64,000 nucleotides of DNA from Pelagomonas calceolata (taxonomy: Eukaryota; Sar; Pelagophyceae; Pelagomonadales; Pelagomonadaceae): contig CAKKNE010000001.1 in assembly GCA_918797485.1 (NCBI GenBank), positions 4,588,001 through 4,652,000 on the forward strand. Direction: 5' to 3'. Below, one piece after another: positions 28,895 through 39,522 of the stretch. The first letter of the stretch is position 1; each line of letters opens with the position of its first letter. The translations under genes were made by a program, and so were the position numbers. The notes beneath the pieces were generated by a model. The model had not been told where the DNA came from. It was given only the letters and a program-made list of their open reading frames with translations, and did no database searches.

Positions 28895-31800
28895 TCACCG
28901 CGCAGGAGTATCGGGGCCGCCGCGTAGCTCGGCTTTGATCGCGGCGAACGTCGGCCGCGCGTCCGGCTCGTGGGCCCAGCACCGTTGCATGAGCGCGACG
29001 AGGTCCGCGGGCGCGTCGCCATCGATCTTCGGGCGGTCCTTCTGAATGCACACCTGCATCATGATTTGCATCTGATTGAGGCCCGACCATGGCGTATCTC
29101 CGGTAAGTACCTCGAAGACGATCATGCCGTAGGCGTACACGTCGCCCTTTTCGGTGAAAATGTTGTGCTGGAGTAATTCGGGCGCCATGTACGCAGGCGT
29201 GCCTTTGGCGTCGCCCCCGGCCGTCGCCTGCGTCGCCGCCGTGGCCAGCGACTCGGATTTGCTCAAACCGAAGTCCGTCACCTTGCAGCGCCGGTCGCCG
29301 TCGAGGAGGATGTTTAACGTCTTGAGGTCGCGATGCTCCACGCCCTTGGAGTAGAGGTACGCCATCCCGAGCGAGATGTCCGATAGCCAGCTCCTCCGCT
29401 GCGCTTCGTCAATACTTGCCGCGTCGTCGGCGTCGAGCGCCTCGCGCAGGTCACCGCCGCCGCAGTACTCGACGACCAAGCCCAGCCAAGTTGTGTCCGT
29501 TGTCACCACCCCATACACGGCGACGATGCGTGGGCTCCTGAGCTTGACCATGATTGCGAGCTCGGTCGAGAAGTCCTTCATCATCTTGTTCCGCTTCGTC
29601 GCCGTGATGCCGACCTGTGTGGAAACCAGTGTGTCGGGTGCACCCAACAATTCTTCACTAAGTCACCTCGCAGCGATGGCGCGGCTTTTTTTTGGCTCGG
29701 TCGAGCGGCGAGGAACCGGCATCGCCACGCCATCGAGCAGGCGGCGCGTCGATGGCGTGGAGGACGACGCGGCGATTCAGCACGAACGCGCCGTGAATTT
29801 TTGATTTCCACACAGATGCCGACGAGACTCATCTTCTTCAGCGCGACCACGTCGCCTTGGTACGAAGCCTTGTGAACGGCGCCCTGCGAGCCCTTCGCGA
29901 TGGGCTTCTCTTCGACCGAGTCCAACTCGATCTCCAGCTCCTCGAGCGCCCTATCTTTATCCTGGCGCGCCAGCGCGCGGCCCCGCAGCTTCGAGTTCTT
30001 CGCCGCCACCATCTCTTTCACTTCGTCGAGCGACTCCTGCTGCTTCGTGTTCTGGTCGATGACGGTGCTCACGTCCGCGGCGATCTGGTCCAGCTTCAGG
30101 CCGAGCGCCGAGAGCTCCTCGCTCTCGACGGCGCTGCCCTTCTGGATGCCGCACATGATCGCCGCCCGCTGCGCCGCCGCCTGGTTGTTCGCGTCGACCG
30201 TCTGCTGGCCCAGCAGCTGGATCAAGCCCTCGATCTTCTCGAACCGCTGCGCCTGGAGCGCGAGCTGTTGGAGGTCCAACGCCGAGCCGAGCTCGTTGCT
30301 GAGCTCGCAGAGCCGCTTGTCGAGGAGACCAAAGCGCCGCGCGTCGAGCGAGCCGGAGCAGAGCTTCTTAAACGCGCCCTTCTTCGAGAACTGCTGGAGA
30401 AACTTGGCCGCCTCGTCGAGCGCCTGGCCGATGGCCGTCACCGTCCGAGCGACGGCCTCGACCTGTCCCGTCGGCAGGCCCTGCGTCGCTTTGACGACGT
30501 CCTGGAGCTTCTGGGCGATCTCCGTTCCGCGCCGCTGCAGCATGGCCGCGGCTTCCTTGTTGAAGCGCACCTGACGCACCGCGAGGCCGAGTTCGGCCAA
30601 CGCGCTCGTGAACGGCATCAGACACATATTGAGCGGCGGCGGCGCGGCCGCGGGGAGCGCCGCCAGAACCCCGGAGAGCGGCCCGAGGATGTCCATCTGC
30701 GACGCCGTGAGCGCGGCGCCGGCCGCGGCGCCGGCCGCGGCGCCGGCCGCGGCGCCACCGAAGGCGAGCTTGTTGCCCGTGGCGGACGCGGCCGCCGGTT
30801 GCGGCGCCGGTTGCCGCACCGGTTGAGGCGCCGGCACCGGCACCTGGAGCTGGGTCCCGGGTCCAGCCCCGGGCGGGACGACGATGTCTATGGGTTGTCC
30901 CGATGGCGTCATAACCCGGAGCGTGGTGCCAGGCGCCGCGCCCGGTGGAATTGTGATGGTCATGGTCTGCTGCTGCGAATAAGGCGCGGCGGGCGCTTTG
31001 TCCGGCTTCGCGGCGGGCGCGACCTTCGTGCCCTCGTCCTTTTTCTTGCACATCATCTTGCGGCAGAGGTAAACGATGCCGCAGAGGCAGCATAATGGTA
31101 ACATGACGCAGACTATGAGGATGAAGGCGATGCAACCGCCGTCGCACTCGTCCTCTTCGTACGCCGTTGGGGACTTGGTCGAGACCGGCTGCGCTGCAAC
31201 GGGCGCAGCCACAGCATCGACAGTCGCCGTCGCGAAAACGCTGGAGACACCCGCGTCGGCCGCGGCGGTCTGAACGGCAGCGTCGAAGACGGTGGCTGTG
31301 GGAACCAATGCAACTGCGGCCGTCGCGTCCGCCATGGTTGCGTAGAGAATTGTGTAGTCGACGACGACGCTGCCGCTCTGGAGACGCCTTCGGCCAGATG
31401 AAAACGTCACGGTAACCCTGTTGGCTTGGACGTCGTACACGTCGGCGACTGCCGACGCGTAGACGCCCGCGTTCGACTCTGCGTCCGCCAGCGAGATGCC
31501 CGCGCAAGTCATCGATCCCTCGAGGGCGCCGTCGGAGTTGGTGGGCAATACTTGCGGCGTTGGCGGGGGCGTCGCGCAGTTGTCCATTTGCACGACGCCG
31601 CAGGACGTCGACGCGCACGGGGTGCCGGGGAACGAGGGATTGACGTCGTCGCCCACGCACCAGCCGAGGTCCTGGTTAAAGGCCGAGGCACCGTTGAACA
31701 TCCCACTCATATCTAAGACGCCATCAACCACCCAACCACTGATGTCCTGGTTGAAGGCCGAGGCGCCGAAGAACATCGCGCTCATATCCGTGACGCTGTC

Positions 31801-34047
31801 GACCGCCCAACCACTGATGTCCTGGTCGAAGGCCGAGGCAGAGGTGAACATGAAGCCCATCTCATTGACGTTGGCAACGCTCCAGCCGCCAATATTCTGA
31901 TTGAACGACGAGGCGTACCAGAACATCCCGTACATGCTCGTAACGCCAGAGGTGTCCCACGCGCCGATGTCCTCGTTGAAGGACGCCGCGGCCGTGTTGC
32001 AGTACCCATATCCTGAGTGGTCATCAGGGCTTGCACAAAACAAATACGACATGTCCGTCACCCCTGCGGTCGCCCACGTAGAAATGTGGCCGTAGGTCGC
32101 CTCGGCGGCCGCCTGGTCGTCAAACCAAGCCGCGACGGCCGCCCTGATGTTGGCGTCCGTGACGTCGCCCTTGGCGGTCGGCCGCGGCGTCGGGCGCGGC
32201 GTCGGTTTGTCCGTCGGGCGCGGCGACGGCTGCGGCGAAGGACCAGGTGTTGTCGGCATGGACGTGGGCCGCGGCGTCGGCCATTGAGTAACTTTGCAGA
32301 GAGGCTTCGATCCGCCGTGTTCTTCTGGCACGTCGTACCAACGACCTGTCGACTCGACGCCCTCCGTCTCGCAGCAGTTCATAATGGCGTACCTTTCGTC
32401 GTTCCCCTCGTGATTATTCGGTTCCCAATCCTCCCAGTTCGAATAGCCCCAGGGGACGTAGTCGTAGTCGTCGCAGCCCGACGAGGTCCCCTCGACCTGC
32501 AGCTCAAGCACCCACTCGGTAGAGTACAGCTGGAGCGGCGCGTCGAGCGAGTTGCCACTCTCGGCATGATACGTGCTTCCGGTCTGGCTCGACGTCGCCT
32601 CGACGTCGCCGTTGATGAAAATCGACATCGCCGGCGCGTTGGCAGACGAAGAGAACACGACCGTCACCCAGTCGGTCGATTCCAGCCGTGAGTGCGTATC
32701 CCGGTGCCCCACAAACGCCATGCATGGGCCGCCTGCATTCTTATCTTGAGAGACCACGCTGTTGAGGCACATGTGCGTCGTATATTGATCGCTGTCGCCA
32801 AGCGTGAGCCACGCCACGACGTGCCCCTCGAAGTCGTACAGGGTCCAACCTTCAAGACTCCTTCCATCGTTCACGTCTTGAGCTCTGAATCGGAGCTCGG
32901 CGCCGTCCGGGTTAAAGTCGGACAGGACCAATTGTCTGCTCCCGACGGAGGCAATGTTACAGGCGTAAGTCACCTCCGAGTCGTCCACCCACTGCCACGT
33001 CTGGCTCTCCTTGGGCGTCGACGCGTCGCCGCCGACTTCTTCGAGGCCGATCCAGCACGACGAGTCGCCGCAGGCCTCGCGCGCCAGCTCGTTTTCGGTC
33101 GCGCTATGGATGGTCGCGATCTCGGCGCCTATGCTCTGGCAATAGGATTCGGCCGCTGCGTAGTCGCCCGCCTGGCTTCCCGCGACGAAAAGGGGGTTTG
33201 TACCCGGGCAGCACGTGTATTCACAGTCGTCCTCGGTCGGGTTTGGCGGCATCGGGGTGTAGCCGTTCGCGCATGTCGCCGGTTCGCCCCAATCCATCGA
33301 GGCGCAGCAGTCGTAACCATCTCCGCCATCGGTGGACGTGCAGTAGTCCGCGCGACAGCCGTTCGCCCACCTCCAGTCCTCGTACCAGTACTGGACGGCA
33401 AGCGCGTCGTTGCTGCATCCGACGGTGAGTACGTAGTTGCCCGCCGCGCCCGCGTCGCGCGCGTAGTCGGTGTCGCAGTCCGTCTCGAGTGTTTCGCCGT
33501 GATCCGAATAGCCGGTGACCTGGAGCACGTACGTTTCGCCGGCCTGGAGCGGCTGGGAGGTCCAGACGTCCTCGCGGGGCTCCTCGCGACCGTCGAGTGC
33601 GCGGCAAACGTCCTCGCCGGGGTCGTCCCACTCGCCGATGAGACTCACCGCGCCGGCGTGCGGCGCGGGCGATCGGAGGCAGGTGTCCGCCTCGTAGTCG
33701 ACGACGTCGTAGAGGTAAAGATATGTGTCGTAGTCGGAGCCGCACGTCGAGAAGTGGTAGTAGGCCGTCTCGGAGGGCGTGATCACATAGAAGTGGTCGG
33801 GCGCGTCGTTGCCCGAGAGCCAGTGCGCCGCATTGGCTGTGGACTCATGTCTAGTCTCACCGCACGCGATATTTTCGACGAACACGTCGTCCTCGAGTCG
33901 GCGGCCGCGCTCTTTCGGCGCGCTGACCTCGGCGACGAGGCGCTCGGCCGGGGCCGCGGCGCCTCCCGCCAGCAGCAGCACGCCGGCGAGGCGGCATAAA
34001 GCAGCCCCGGCGCCGCGCGCAGCGCGTTTTCTTTGGGGGCTGCGCAT
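28895..34047 (-). CDS. Lectin receptor kinase with MLKL-like helical domain, two exons
   Basis: Exons 34047-29824 and 29614-28895 give 1,647 residues; the start is MRSPQRKRAARGAG before a signal peptide. In order: PPC-like domain (about 55-205); Cys-rich WRWANGCRADYC module (about 205-280); C-type lectin domain (about 282-587) with a concanavalin-like insert; Pro-rich linker; BspA/DUF285 repeats (about 632-819, FNQDISGW units); SEA-like region; one TM (about 972-990). Inside are PPGAAPGTTLRV repeats (about 1028-1065), a helical domain (about 1117-1260) with LCSGSLDARRF...LDKRLCELSNELGSAL resembling the MLKL four-helix bundle, a coiled coil, and a TKL-type kinase with KGSQGAV, VALKK, HRDLKTLN, DFG and APE. 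The kinase looks active. Ligand and role are inferred (surface recognition). Confidence 0.85.
29607..29823 (-). mobile_element. Introner B (intron inside the kinase domain) with 8-bp TSDs
   Basis: Element 29615-29815 (201 bp) has TIRs CTGTGTGGAAA... / ...TTGATTTCCACACAG; the left one has lost four bases. Flanks are identical ATGCCGAC (29607-29614, 29816-29823). In gene sense the donor is the GT of GTCGGCAT and the acceptor the terminal CAG. Removing 29615-29823 joins KKMSL|VGITATKRN just after the beta3 lysine, phase 0, restoring the kinase. Confidence 0.93.
30715..30756. repeat. 12-bp coding tandem repeat
   Basis: Three and a half copies of GGCGCCGGCCGC inside the receptor kinase gene, coding a GAAAGAAAGAAAGAA linker before the helical domain. 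Confidence 0.8.
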
Positions 34048-34264
34048 CGCAATCGTGGTGCCTCGCGCTGGGATTGGTCTGGCTTGTCCCGATTGTGCCA
34101 CGCGGGCCTTTTCTCGCTTACTGGGAGCCGTTGGGCTGCCTCTGGTAGCAGCAACCCGTGAATCTGGCGGCAGCGCCCCAACAAGTGGTAGCTAGCAACC
34201 CGTGAATCTGGCGGCAGCGCCCAACAAGCAGCTCGCCCTCAACTCCTCACACCAGCCGCAGCTT

Positions 34265-34282
34265 GCTAGTGTCTTTATTACA
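34265..34282 (-). promoter_or_regulatory. Promoter palindrome, copy 5 (half-site type)
   Basis: On the minus strand TGTAATAAAGACACTAGC, 218 bp upstream of the receptor kinase start. The upstream GCTAGC arm is not clear. The 372-bp gap also has a near-duplicate AACCCGTGAATCTGGCGGCAG at 34155-34220 and no gene. Confidence 0.4.
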
Positions 34283-34419
34283 GGACGCGCGTGCTAACGA
34301 CTTGTCTCGCGGGCTTAGTGGCTTTCCTGATAATTCATCGAAGAGGCGTATGAAAAGCCGACGCGGGTGAAAGTGAGCGGTAGCAGCACCGTGCTAAACA
34401 TACCTATAAGAACCCCGGC

Positions 34420-36033
34420 CTACCGCGACACGGGCTCCGCGACGGGCTCCGCCGCCGGCTCCGCGGCGGGCCCCTTTCGCGCGGCGGCGAGGCCCGCGCG
34501 GAGGTCCGCGAGGTACGCGTAGTAGGCGTCGGGCCGCCACCGCGCTTCCGTGTACGGCGTGTGCGGCCCGATCAGGTCGCCGCCGCGCGAGAGGAACGGT
34601 CCGACGAGCTTGTCGAGCAGGTGGGGCAGCGAGTTCAGGAGCATGGGCGCCATGAAGCGCTTCGGGATGCAGGCCCACCAGACGAGGCCGCCCATCCAGA
34701 CGTGGCCCGCGCCCGACAGGCGCCAGCTCAGGAAGTGCTCCCAGAGCGCGTCCGGGAGCCGGAAGAAGCCCGTGAAGAAGTCGCGCAGCTCGCGCGGGTT
34801 CAGCACGCAGAGCAGCTCGAACCCAAAGTGCATGAAGTCCCGCTGCCGCCGGTCGTCCGCGGGCCACGTCGCGGCCCAGGCCGCCTCGGAGAGCGCGTCG
34901 AAGGCGTCTCCGTCGGTGTCGCCGCGCGCCGCCACGCGCCGCGCCTCCGCCAGCCGGGGGTGCGCCGCGAGCGCCGCGCCGACGCGCGGCGCGACTTCCA
35001 AGGCCCGCGCGACCATGTAGCCCGACGCGGGGTGGACGCACGACGCCGTCGCGCCGCATCCCACAACACGCTGCGGCACGACGGGGTCCATGCCGCCCAT
35101 GGGGATGGCCGCGCGCTCGCTCTCGAGGACCTCGAAGTGCTCGATGCCGTACGAAACAGATAGTCTTTTTCGAAGGCGCGCCTCGAGGTCCGCCGAGTCC
35201 GCGCCCGGTCTAGATACAAGCACCGTCTCCTCGAAGAAGATCTCGGTGTCGGAGATGGGCATGACGTACATGAACGTGGGAAAGCGCTCGTTCCGCTTCC
35301 TCATTTCATCGTCGCCGCCGATGTACTCGTCCCGATAGTCCATGAGCACCAACTTGTCGAGGGGGAAGGGGTGCTTCTCCACTTTGAGGAGCGCGCCGTA
35401 GGTCACCTGGTAGCCGGGGTCGAACGCGACGTCGTGTTTTACAAATTTCCTCCTAAATCCAGTAGCGTCGACGACGACGCAGGCGCGGACGGAGGAACCG
35501 TCGTCGAATTCCACCGCGGTGCCCTCGACGTCCACCGCACGCTTCGTCAGGAGCGTCGCGCCGCCCGCGGCGCACGCGTCGACCAGGCGCCGCTTCAGCC
35601 GTTTCCGATCCACGCGGCCGTAGGGCCGCTGGAGCGTGACGTTCTCCAGCGCGCCCGGCGCCGCGTCCTCGAAGACGACCGAGGACTCCGTCCAGACGAC
35701 GTCGACGCAGTCGTCGAAGCCGAGCGGTTCGACCTCGTCGATCCAGACGCCGTAGTTGTTCGGCCAGTCCCGCCCGAGCGCGGGGTCCGCGACGCACACT
35801 TTTAATCCGCGAGCGGCGCACTCGGCGGCCGTCGCGAGGCCCGCCGGGCCGGCGCCGCAGATGGCGACGTCGTAGACGTCGTCGTCATGCTGCGGCGCTG
35901 CGGCGCCGTTAGCCGGCGCACTCTTGAGGGCGGCGAGCCGCGGTCGGCCCGTCAAGGTGGTGCGCGGCCCTGGCGTCAGCGGAGCTGCAGCGGCAAGCAG
36001 AGTCGCCGCGGCGACCAGATGTCGTCGCCGCAT
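34420..36033 (-). CDS. LCYB: Lycopene beta-cyclase, plastid
   Basis: 537 residues from ATG 36033. The leader (MRRRHLVAAATLLAAAAPLTPG) fits a signal plus transit peptide. FAD/NAD-binding YDVAICGAGPAGLATAAECA is at about 55-80, followed by the cyclase signature DWPNNYGVWIDEVEPLG and VDATGFRRKF. The conserved FLYAMP-like PTFMYVMPISDTEIFFEET, then IPMGGMDPV, GATASCVHPASGYMVARALE and a C-terminal membrane-associating stretch (DFFTGFFRLPDALWEHFLSWRLSG) are all present. It cyclises lycopene to beta-carotene, upstream of the diadinoxanthin and fucoxanthin pigments of this lineage. No intron. Confidence 0.93.
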   Translation of the reverse strand: MRRRHLVAAATLLAAAAPLTPGPRTTLTGRPRLAALKSAPANGAAAPQHDDDVYDVAICGAGPAGLATAAECAARGLKVCVADPALGRDWPNNYGVWIDEVEPLGFDDCVDVVWTESSVVFEDAAPGALENVTLQRPYGRVDRKRLKRRLVDACAAGGATLLTKRAVDVEGTAVEFDDGSSVRACVVVDATGFRRKFVKHDVAFDPGYQVTYGALLKVEKHPFPLDKLVLMDYRDEYIGGDDEMRKRNERFPTFMYVMPISDTEIFFEETVLVSRPGADSADLEARLRKRLSVSYGIEHFEVLESERAAIPMGGMDPVVPQRVVGCGATASCVHPASGYMVARALEVAPRVGAALAAHPRLAEARRVAARGDTDGDAFDALSEAAWAATWPADDRRQRDFMHFGFELLCVLNPRELRDFFTGFFRLPDALWEHFLSWRLSGAGHVWMGGLVWWACIPKRFMAPMLLNSLPHLLDKLVGPFLSRGGDLIGPHTPYTEARWRPDAYYAYLADLRAGLAAARKGPAAEPAAEPVAEPVSR

Positions 36034-36134
36034 CTCAAGGCACTGCACCGTATCGCTCCTGTTGGTCTACGCTGCTCTGCGTTGCCACGACTGCTGCAGA
36101 TGTCTTCGTCAAGTCGTGTGGGTTGTGAGTGAGG

Positions 36135-36154
36135 CCTAGTGTGTCACAAGTAGC
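36135..36154 (-). promoter_or_regulatory. Promoter palindrome, copy 6 (weak)
   Basis: On the minus strand the region reads GCTACTTGTGACACACTAGG, 102 bp upstream of the LCYB start. Weaker match than the others. Confidence 0.3.
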
Positions 36155-36239
36155 TGCAGTGTCTCAACGGAGGCCGCGTACGACATCCGAGTCCAACTTG
36201 TGTGCGTGCTTAACCGCTACTCGGAAGTTAGAAAAACCA

Positions 36240-39233
36240 CTACGCCCGCCCCGTCCCGTCGAACGCGTCCAGCGGCGCCGAGTCGTGGAACGGCAGCGCG
36301 AGGATCGCCGCGTCGTGGAGGCAGGACGCGTCGGGCGTCGCGGCGAGGTGCGACGCCGCGAGCCCCACACTCAGGTCGCGCGCGACGAGTTGGGCGGCCT
36401 CCTGGCGCGCGAGGTCCTCGGGGCCGTCGGGCGCCGCCCAGACCGAGAGCACGTCGCCGGGCAGCGCGTCGGCGACGTCGAGCCGGTGCGCGTGCCAGGC
36501 CCAGGGCGACCCGCGCGGGTAGTACGCGTCGGGCTCGTCGGGCGTCGCCGTCTCGCCCGCGCGCGAGCCCGAGGCGAGGCCGTCGGACACGCCGCCCCCG
36601 AGCGGCCGCGACCGGACGAGGTGCCAGCGGAAGCCGACGGGCGCCGGGTGCACGCACGTCGCCCAGCTCACGACGAGCTGGCCCGCGACCGGCGCGTACG
36701 CGCGCCCGACGCAGCGCCAGGCGCTCCGCGGCGGCGGCGCGGGCAGGCAGGGCCGCTCGCGGCGCATCGTCGCGACCTCCGCGGGCGACCAGGCCAGCGC
36801 GAAGCCGTCGTCGGCCCCGTCGCGCGCGGCGCCGCAGGCCGCGCGCACGGCCGCGGCGGCGTTCAGGATCGCCCGGCCCAGAGCCGAGGGCGGCGGCGCG
36901 TCGGCCGCGTCCTCCGCGTCCTCCGGCGCGCTCGCCGCCGCCTCGCGCTCGCGCTCCGCCCGCCGCAGGGCCTCGCCGTCGACCTCGGGGGGCCGCGCGA
37001 CGAGGGGCCCGGCGCCGGCCGCGTAGCGGAGCGTCGCGTCGGGCGGCATGTCGCAGACGGTCGGCGCCGCCTCGTCGCCCGCGTCGTCCTCGCGGATCGT
37101 GATGGTGCGCGTCCGCCCGCCGCCGCCCGCGGACCGGCGCGTCACCTCGAGGCGGTCCGCCGCGCGGCGGGCGAAGGCCGCGACGTCCGCGGCGCGCGCG
37201 CCCGCGGCGCGCGCGCCCCGCAGCTCGAAGAGGCCGGCGCTCTGCGCGCCGGCCTTGAGCAGGGCCGCGCAGGCGTCCGCGCCGAGGTCGTTCCGGCCCA
37301 CGTTCACCGACGCCAGCGTCGGCGACCGCTTCAGCGCCAGCGCGAGCGCGCGCGCGCCGCGCTGGCCGATGCGGTTCGCGGACACGTCGAGCACCGTCAG
37401 CGACGGCGCCCGCGGCCCGGGCGGCGCCGCCGGCGCGGCCGGCGCCGGCGCCTCGCGGCCCGCCCGCTTCCGGTCCTTGGCGCCCCGGCGCGGCGGCGGC
37501 TTCTTCGCCGCCGCCTTCTTTTCCTTTTTCTCCTTCGCGGGCGGCGGTTTCTTTCCTTCGCGCGCGTCGCGGCGCGCACGCGCGAAGGCGTCGCGCGCGG
37601 ACGGGCCGTCGTCGGCCGCCCGCGCCGCGAGGCCGAGCTTGCGCGCGCGGGCGTCGCCGTCGTCGCGCGCACGCTTGTCGACCGCGAGGTCGTAGTAGCC
37701 GTCGGGCTGGGGTTTGCGCAGGGACCCGTCCAGGGCGGCCGCGAGGGCCAGGACGCCGGCGTCGCCGATGCCGTTGTGCGTCAGGTTTAAATACGTGAGG
37801 CCCGCCGCGCGCGCGTCGCCGGGGTCCGCGCCGGCGACGAGCGAGGCCGCCAGGTCCGCGGCCCCGCGGGGGCCGACGAAGGCGAAGGACAGGTCCAGCG
37901 CCGTCAGGCGCCGCATGCGCGCGAGGCTCTGGACGGCGTCGCGCGTGATTTGGGCGCCGCGCAGCGCGAGCGCGACGAGCGCCGCGAGCTGCGGCGCGCC
38001 GTCCGCATCGTCGAGGCTTATCTTGTCCAGGAACGCCGCGGCGTTCAGGGGCCGCGAGTCGCCGGAGGCTTTCGCGGTCGCGGTCGTCGCGCCGCGGCGC
38101 GCCGCCTTTTTGGGAGTTGGCCGCTTCTTTGGAGCGGCCTTTTTGGTGGGGGGCGGCGGCGGGGGCATTGATGATACGGCGTCCGGCGCGTTCGGGTCGT
38201 CGGGCAGGATGGGGTTGTCGGCGAGCGGGTGCCCGCGCGTCCGCCGCCCGAGGACCATGCGCCGCGGCACTTCTCCGTCCCGCGCGAGGCGCGGGTCGTC
38301 GCCCAGCGTGCACGTCACTTCAAACAGCTTCTGCAGGTGGCCCTCCTTGGACCGATTGTACAGGGCCTCGCCGAGCGCCGCGCCGGCGCCCCGCTCGCCG
38401 GCGAAGCCGTTGCCCGCCAGGCACAGCCGCTGGAGCCGCGTGCCCGACGCGCCCGAGGCGTCGGCGAGCGCCCGGCAGACCGCCTCGAGGCCCCGCAGGC
38501 CCAGCGCGTTGCCCTCCAGATCCAAGACGCGCAGCCGCTGCGCCGCGACGAACTCGGAGAGCGCCGGCTCGCAGGCGTCCGTCAGGTCGTTCTCCGCCAG
38601 GAGGGCGTGCGACACGGAGCACGCCTGCGGCGCCTGGTCCTCCGTCGCGGCCCGCGCGTGCACGCGCTTCACGAGCGTCGCGAAGCGCCCGTCGCCCGCC
38701 TGGGCGCCGCTCAGGTCCACGACGTCGTCCGCGCCCTCGTCCTCGTCCTCGAAGCCGCCCTGGGCGTCGGCCTGCGCCCGGACGAGGGGCCGCGACCGCG
38801 GCGCGCGCGCGGGCGGCGCCGGCGCGTGCGCGCGACGCAGGCCGCCCCTCGTCGCCGCGGCGCCCTCGGCGCGCTCCCGCCAGGCGTCGCGTTCGCGCTT
38901 TATGGCCTCATTCTCCTCGCGGAGCCGCTCCGTCCGCAGCGCGCGGAGGTCGCGCTCCAAATCCACGAGAGTCTCGATGCCCTCGGCCAGCTCCTCCTGC
39001 TCCTGCGACGGCGTCGGCGACGGCTCCCGGCTCGTCGACCGCGACCGCGAGGACCGCGAGCTGTAGTCCGAGTCGCTGTAGTCCGAGACGCGGCCGCGGC
39101 GCCGGTCCTTGCGGCCCTTGCGCTTCGGCGACGGCGTCCGGCCCTTCTTCTTGCCGGCGCGGCCCTTCGGCGACGGCGTGCGGCCCTTCTTCTTGCCGCC
39201 GCGGGCGGGCGCCGTCCGGGCGCCGCGCACCAT
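36240..39233 (-). CDS. Leucine-rich repeat protein (ribonuclease-inhibitor/NLRC3-like LRRs)
   Basis: 997 residues. Residues 1-70 are Lys/Arg/Ser-rich with a repeated KKKGRTPSPKxxGRKGR unit. About 75-125 are coiled coil. LRR blocks lie at about 190-300 (LRVLDLEGNALGLRGLEAVCRAL), about 385-520 (LTALDLSFAFVGPRGAADLA; LTYLNLTHNGIGDAGVLALAAAL) and about 610-670 (LTVLDVSANRIGQRGARALALAL; LASVNVGRNDLG). Between them are basic low-complexity segments (KEKKEKKAAAKKPPPRR). The C-terminal 250 residues, with WRCVGRAYAPVAGQLVVSWATCV, are unrecognised. The basic N-terminus suggests a nuclear location; the role is unknown. Several long opposite-strand frames here are GC-driven shadows. Confidence 0.75.
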   Translation of the reverse strand: MVRGARTAPARGGKKKGRTPSPKGRAGKKKGRTPSPKRKGRKDRRRGRVSDYSDSDYSSRSSRSRSTSREPSPTPSQEQEELAEGIETLVDLERDLRALRTERLREENEAIKRERDAWRERAEGAAATRGGLRRAHAPAPPARAPRSRPLVRAQADAQGGFEDEDEGADDVVDLSGAQAGDGRFATLVKRVHARAATEDQAPQACSVSHALLAENDLTDACEPALSEFVAAQRLRVLDLEGNALGLRGLEAVCRALADASGASGTRLQRLCLAGNGFAGERGAGAALGEALYNRSKEGHLQKLFEVTCTLGDDPRLARDGEVPRRMVLGRRTRGHPLADNPILPDDPNAPDAVSSMPPPPPPTKKAAPKKRPTPKKAARRGATTATAKASGDSRPLNAAAFLDKISLDDADGAPQLAALVALALRGAQITRDAVQSLARMRRLTALDLSFAFVGPRGAADLAASLVAGADPGDARAAGLTYLNLTHNGIGDAGVLALAAALDGSLRKPQPDGYYDLAVDKRARDDGDARARKLGLAARAADDGPSARDAFARARRDAREGKKPPPAKEKKEKKAAAKKPPPRRGAKDRKRAGREAPAPAAPAAPPGPRAPSLTVLDVSANRIGQRGARALALALKRSPTLASVNVGRNDLGADACAALLKAGAQSAGLFELRGARAAGARAADVAAFARRAADRLEVTRRSAGGGGRTRTITIREDDAGDEAAPTVCDMPPDATLRYAAGAGPLVARPPEVDGEALRRAEREREAAASAPEDAEDAADAPPPSALGRAILNAAAAVRAACGAARDGADDGFALAWSPAEVATMRRERPCLPAPPPRSAWRCVGRAYAPVAGQLVVSWATCVHPAPVGFRWHLVRSRPLGGGVSDGLASGSRAGETATPDEPDAYYPRGSPWAWHAHRLDVADALPGDVLSVWAAPDGPEDLARQEAAQLVARDLSVGLAASHLAATPDASCLHDAAILALPFHDSAPLDAFDGTGRA

Positions 39234-39522
39234 GGTTTTTTTGCTGCGCGTGCGAGGCCGCGCGCGACGCGGGCAGCCCCCGAGTTCGGCTCGACGACTG
39301 CTGCTCCCGGCGCAGCCGCGTGGGTGTTCCTGCTGCGGTCGTTTCGCGGCGCAAACAGCCCCTCGTGTGAATTTGGCAGCTAACTGGCAGGGTAGAGATA
39401 GGGTATCAGGGAGGGGGTAGAGCTAGGCCTTACGAGGCCTGGCCAGCTGGTTGGATGACCGGGTCCCGGCGGTGCTTCGACTACTGCCTTGGAGATCGGG
39501 ACGCTGTTTTTATTCCTACACT

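Noticed and set aside
30368-31660. 430-residue minus-strand frame inside the receptor kinase gene
   Set aside because: Different frame from the kinase gene, no domain, Arg/Gly-rich shadow.
36217-38313. 698-residue minus-strand frame and several long plus-strand frames over the LRR gene
   Set aside because: Composition of Arg, Ala and Pro typical of shadow frames in GC-rich coding sequence; the LRR frame explains the region.
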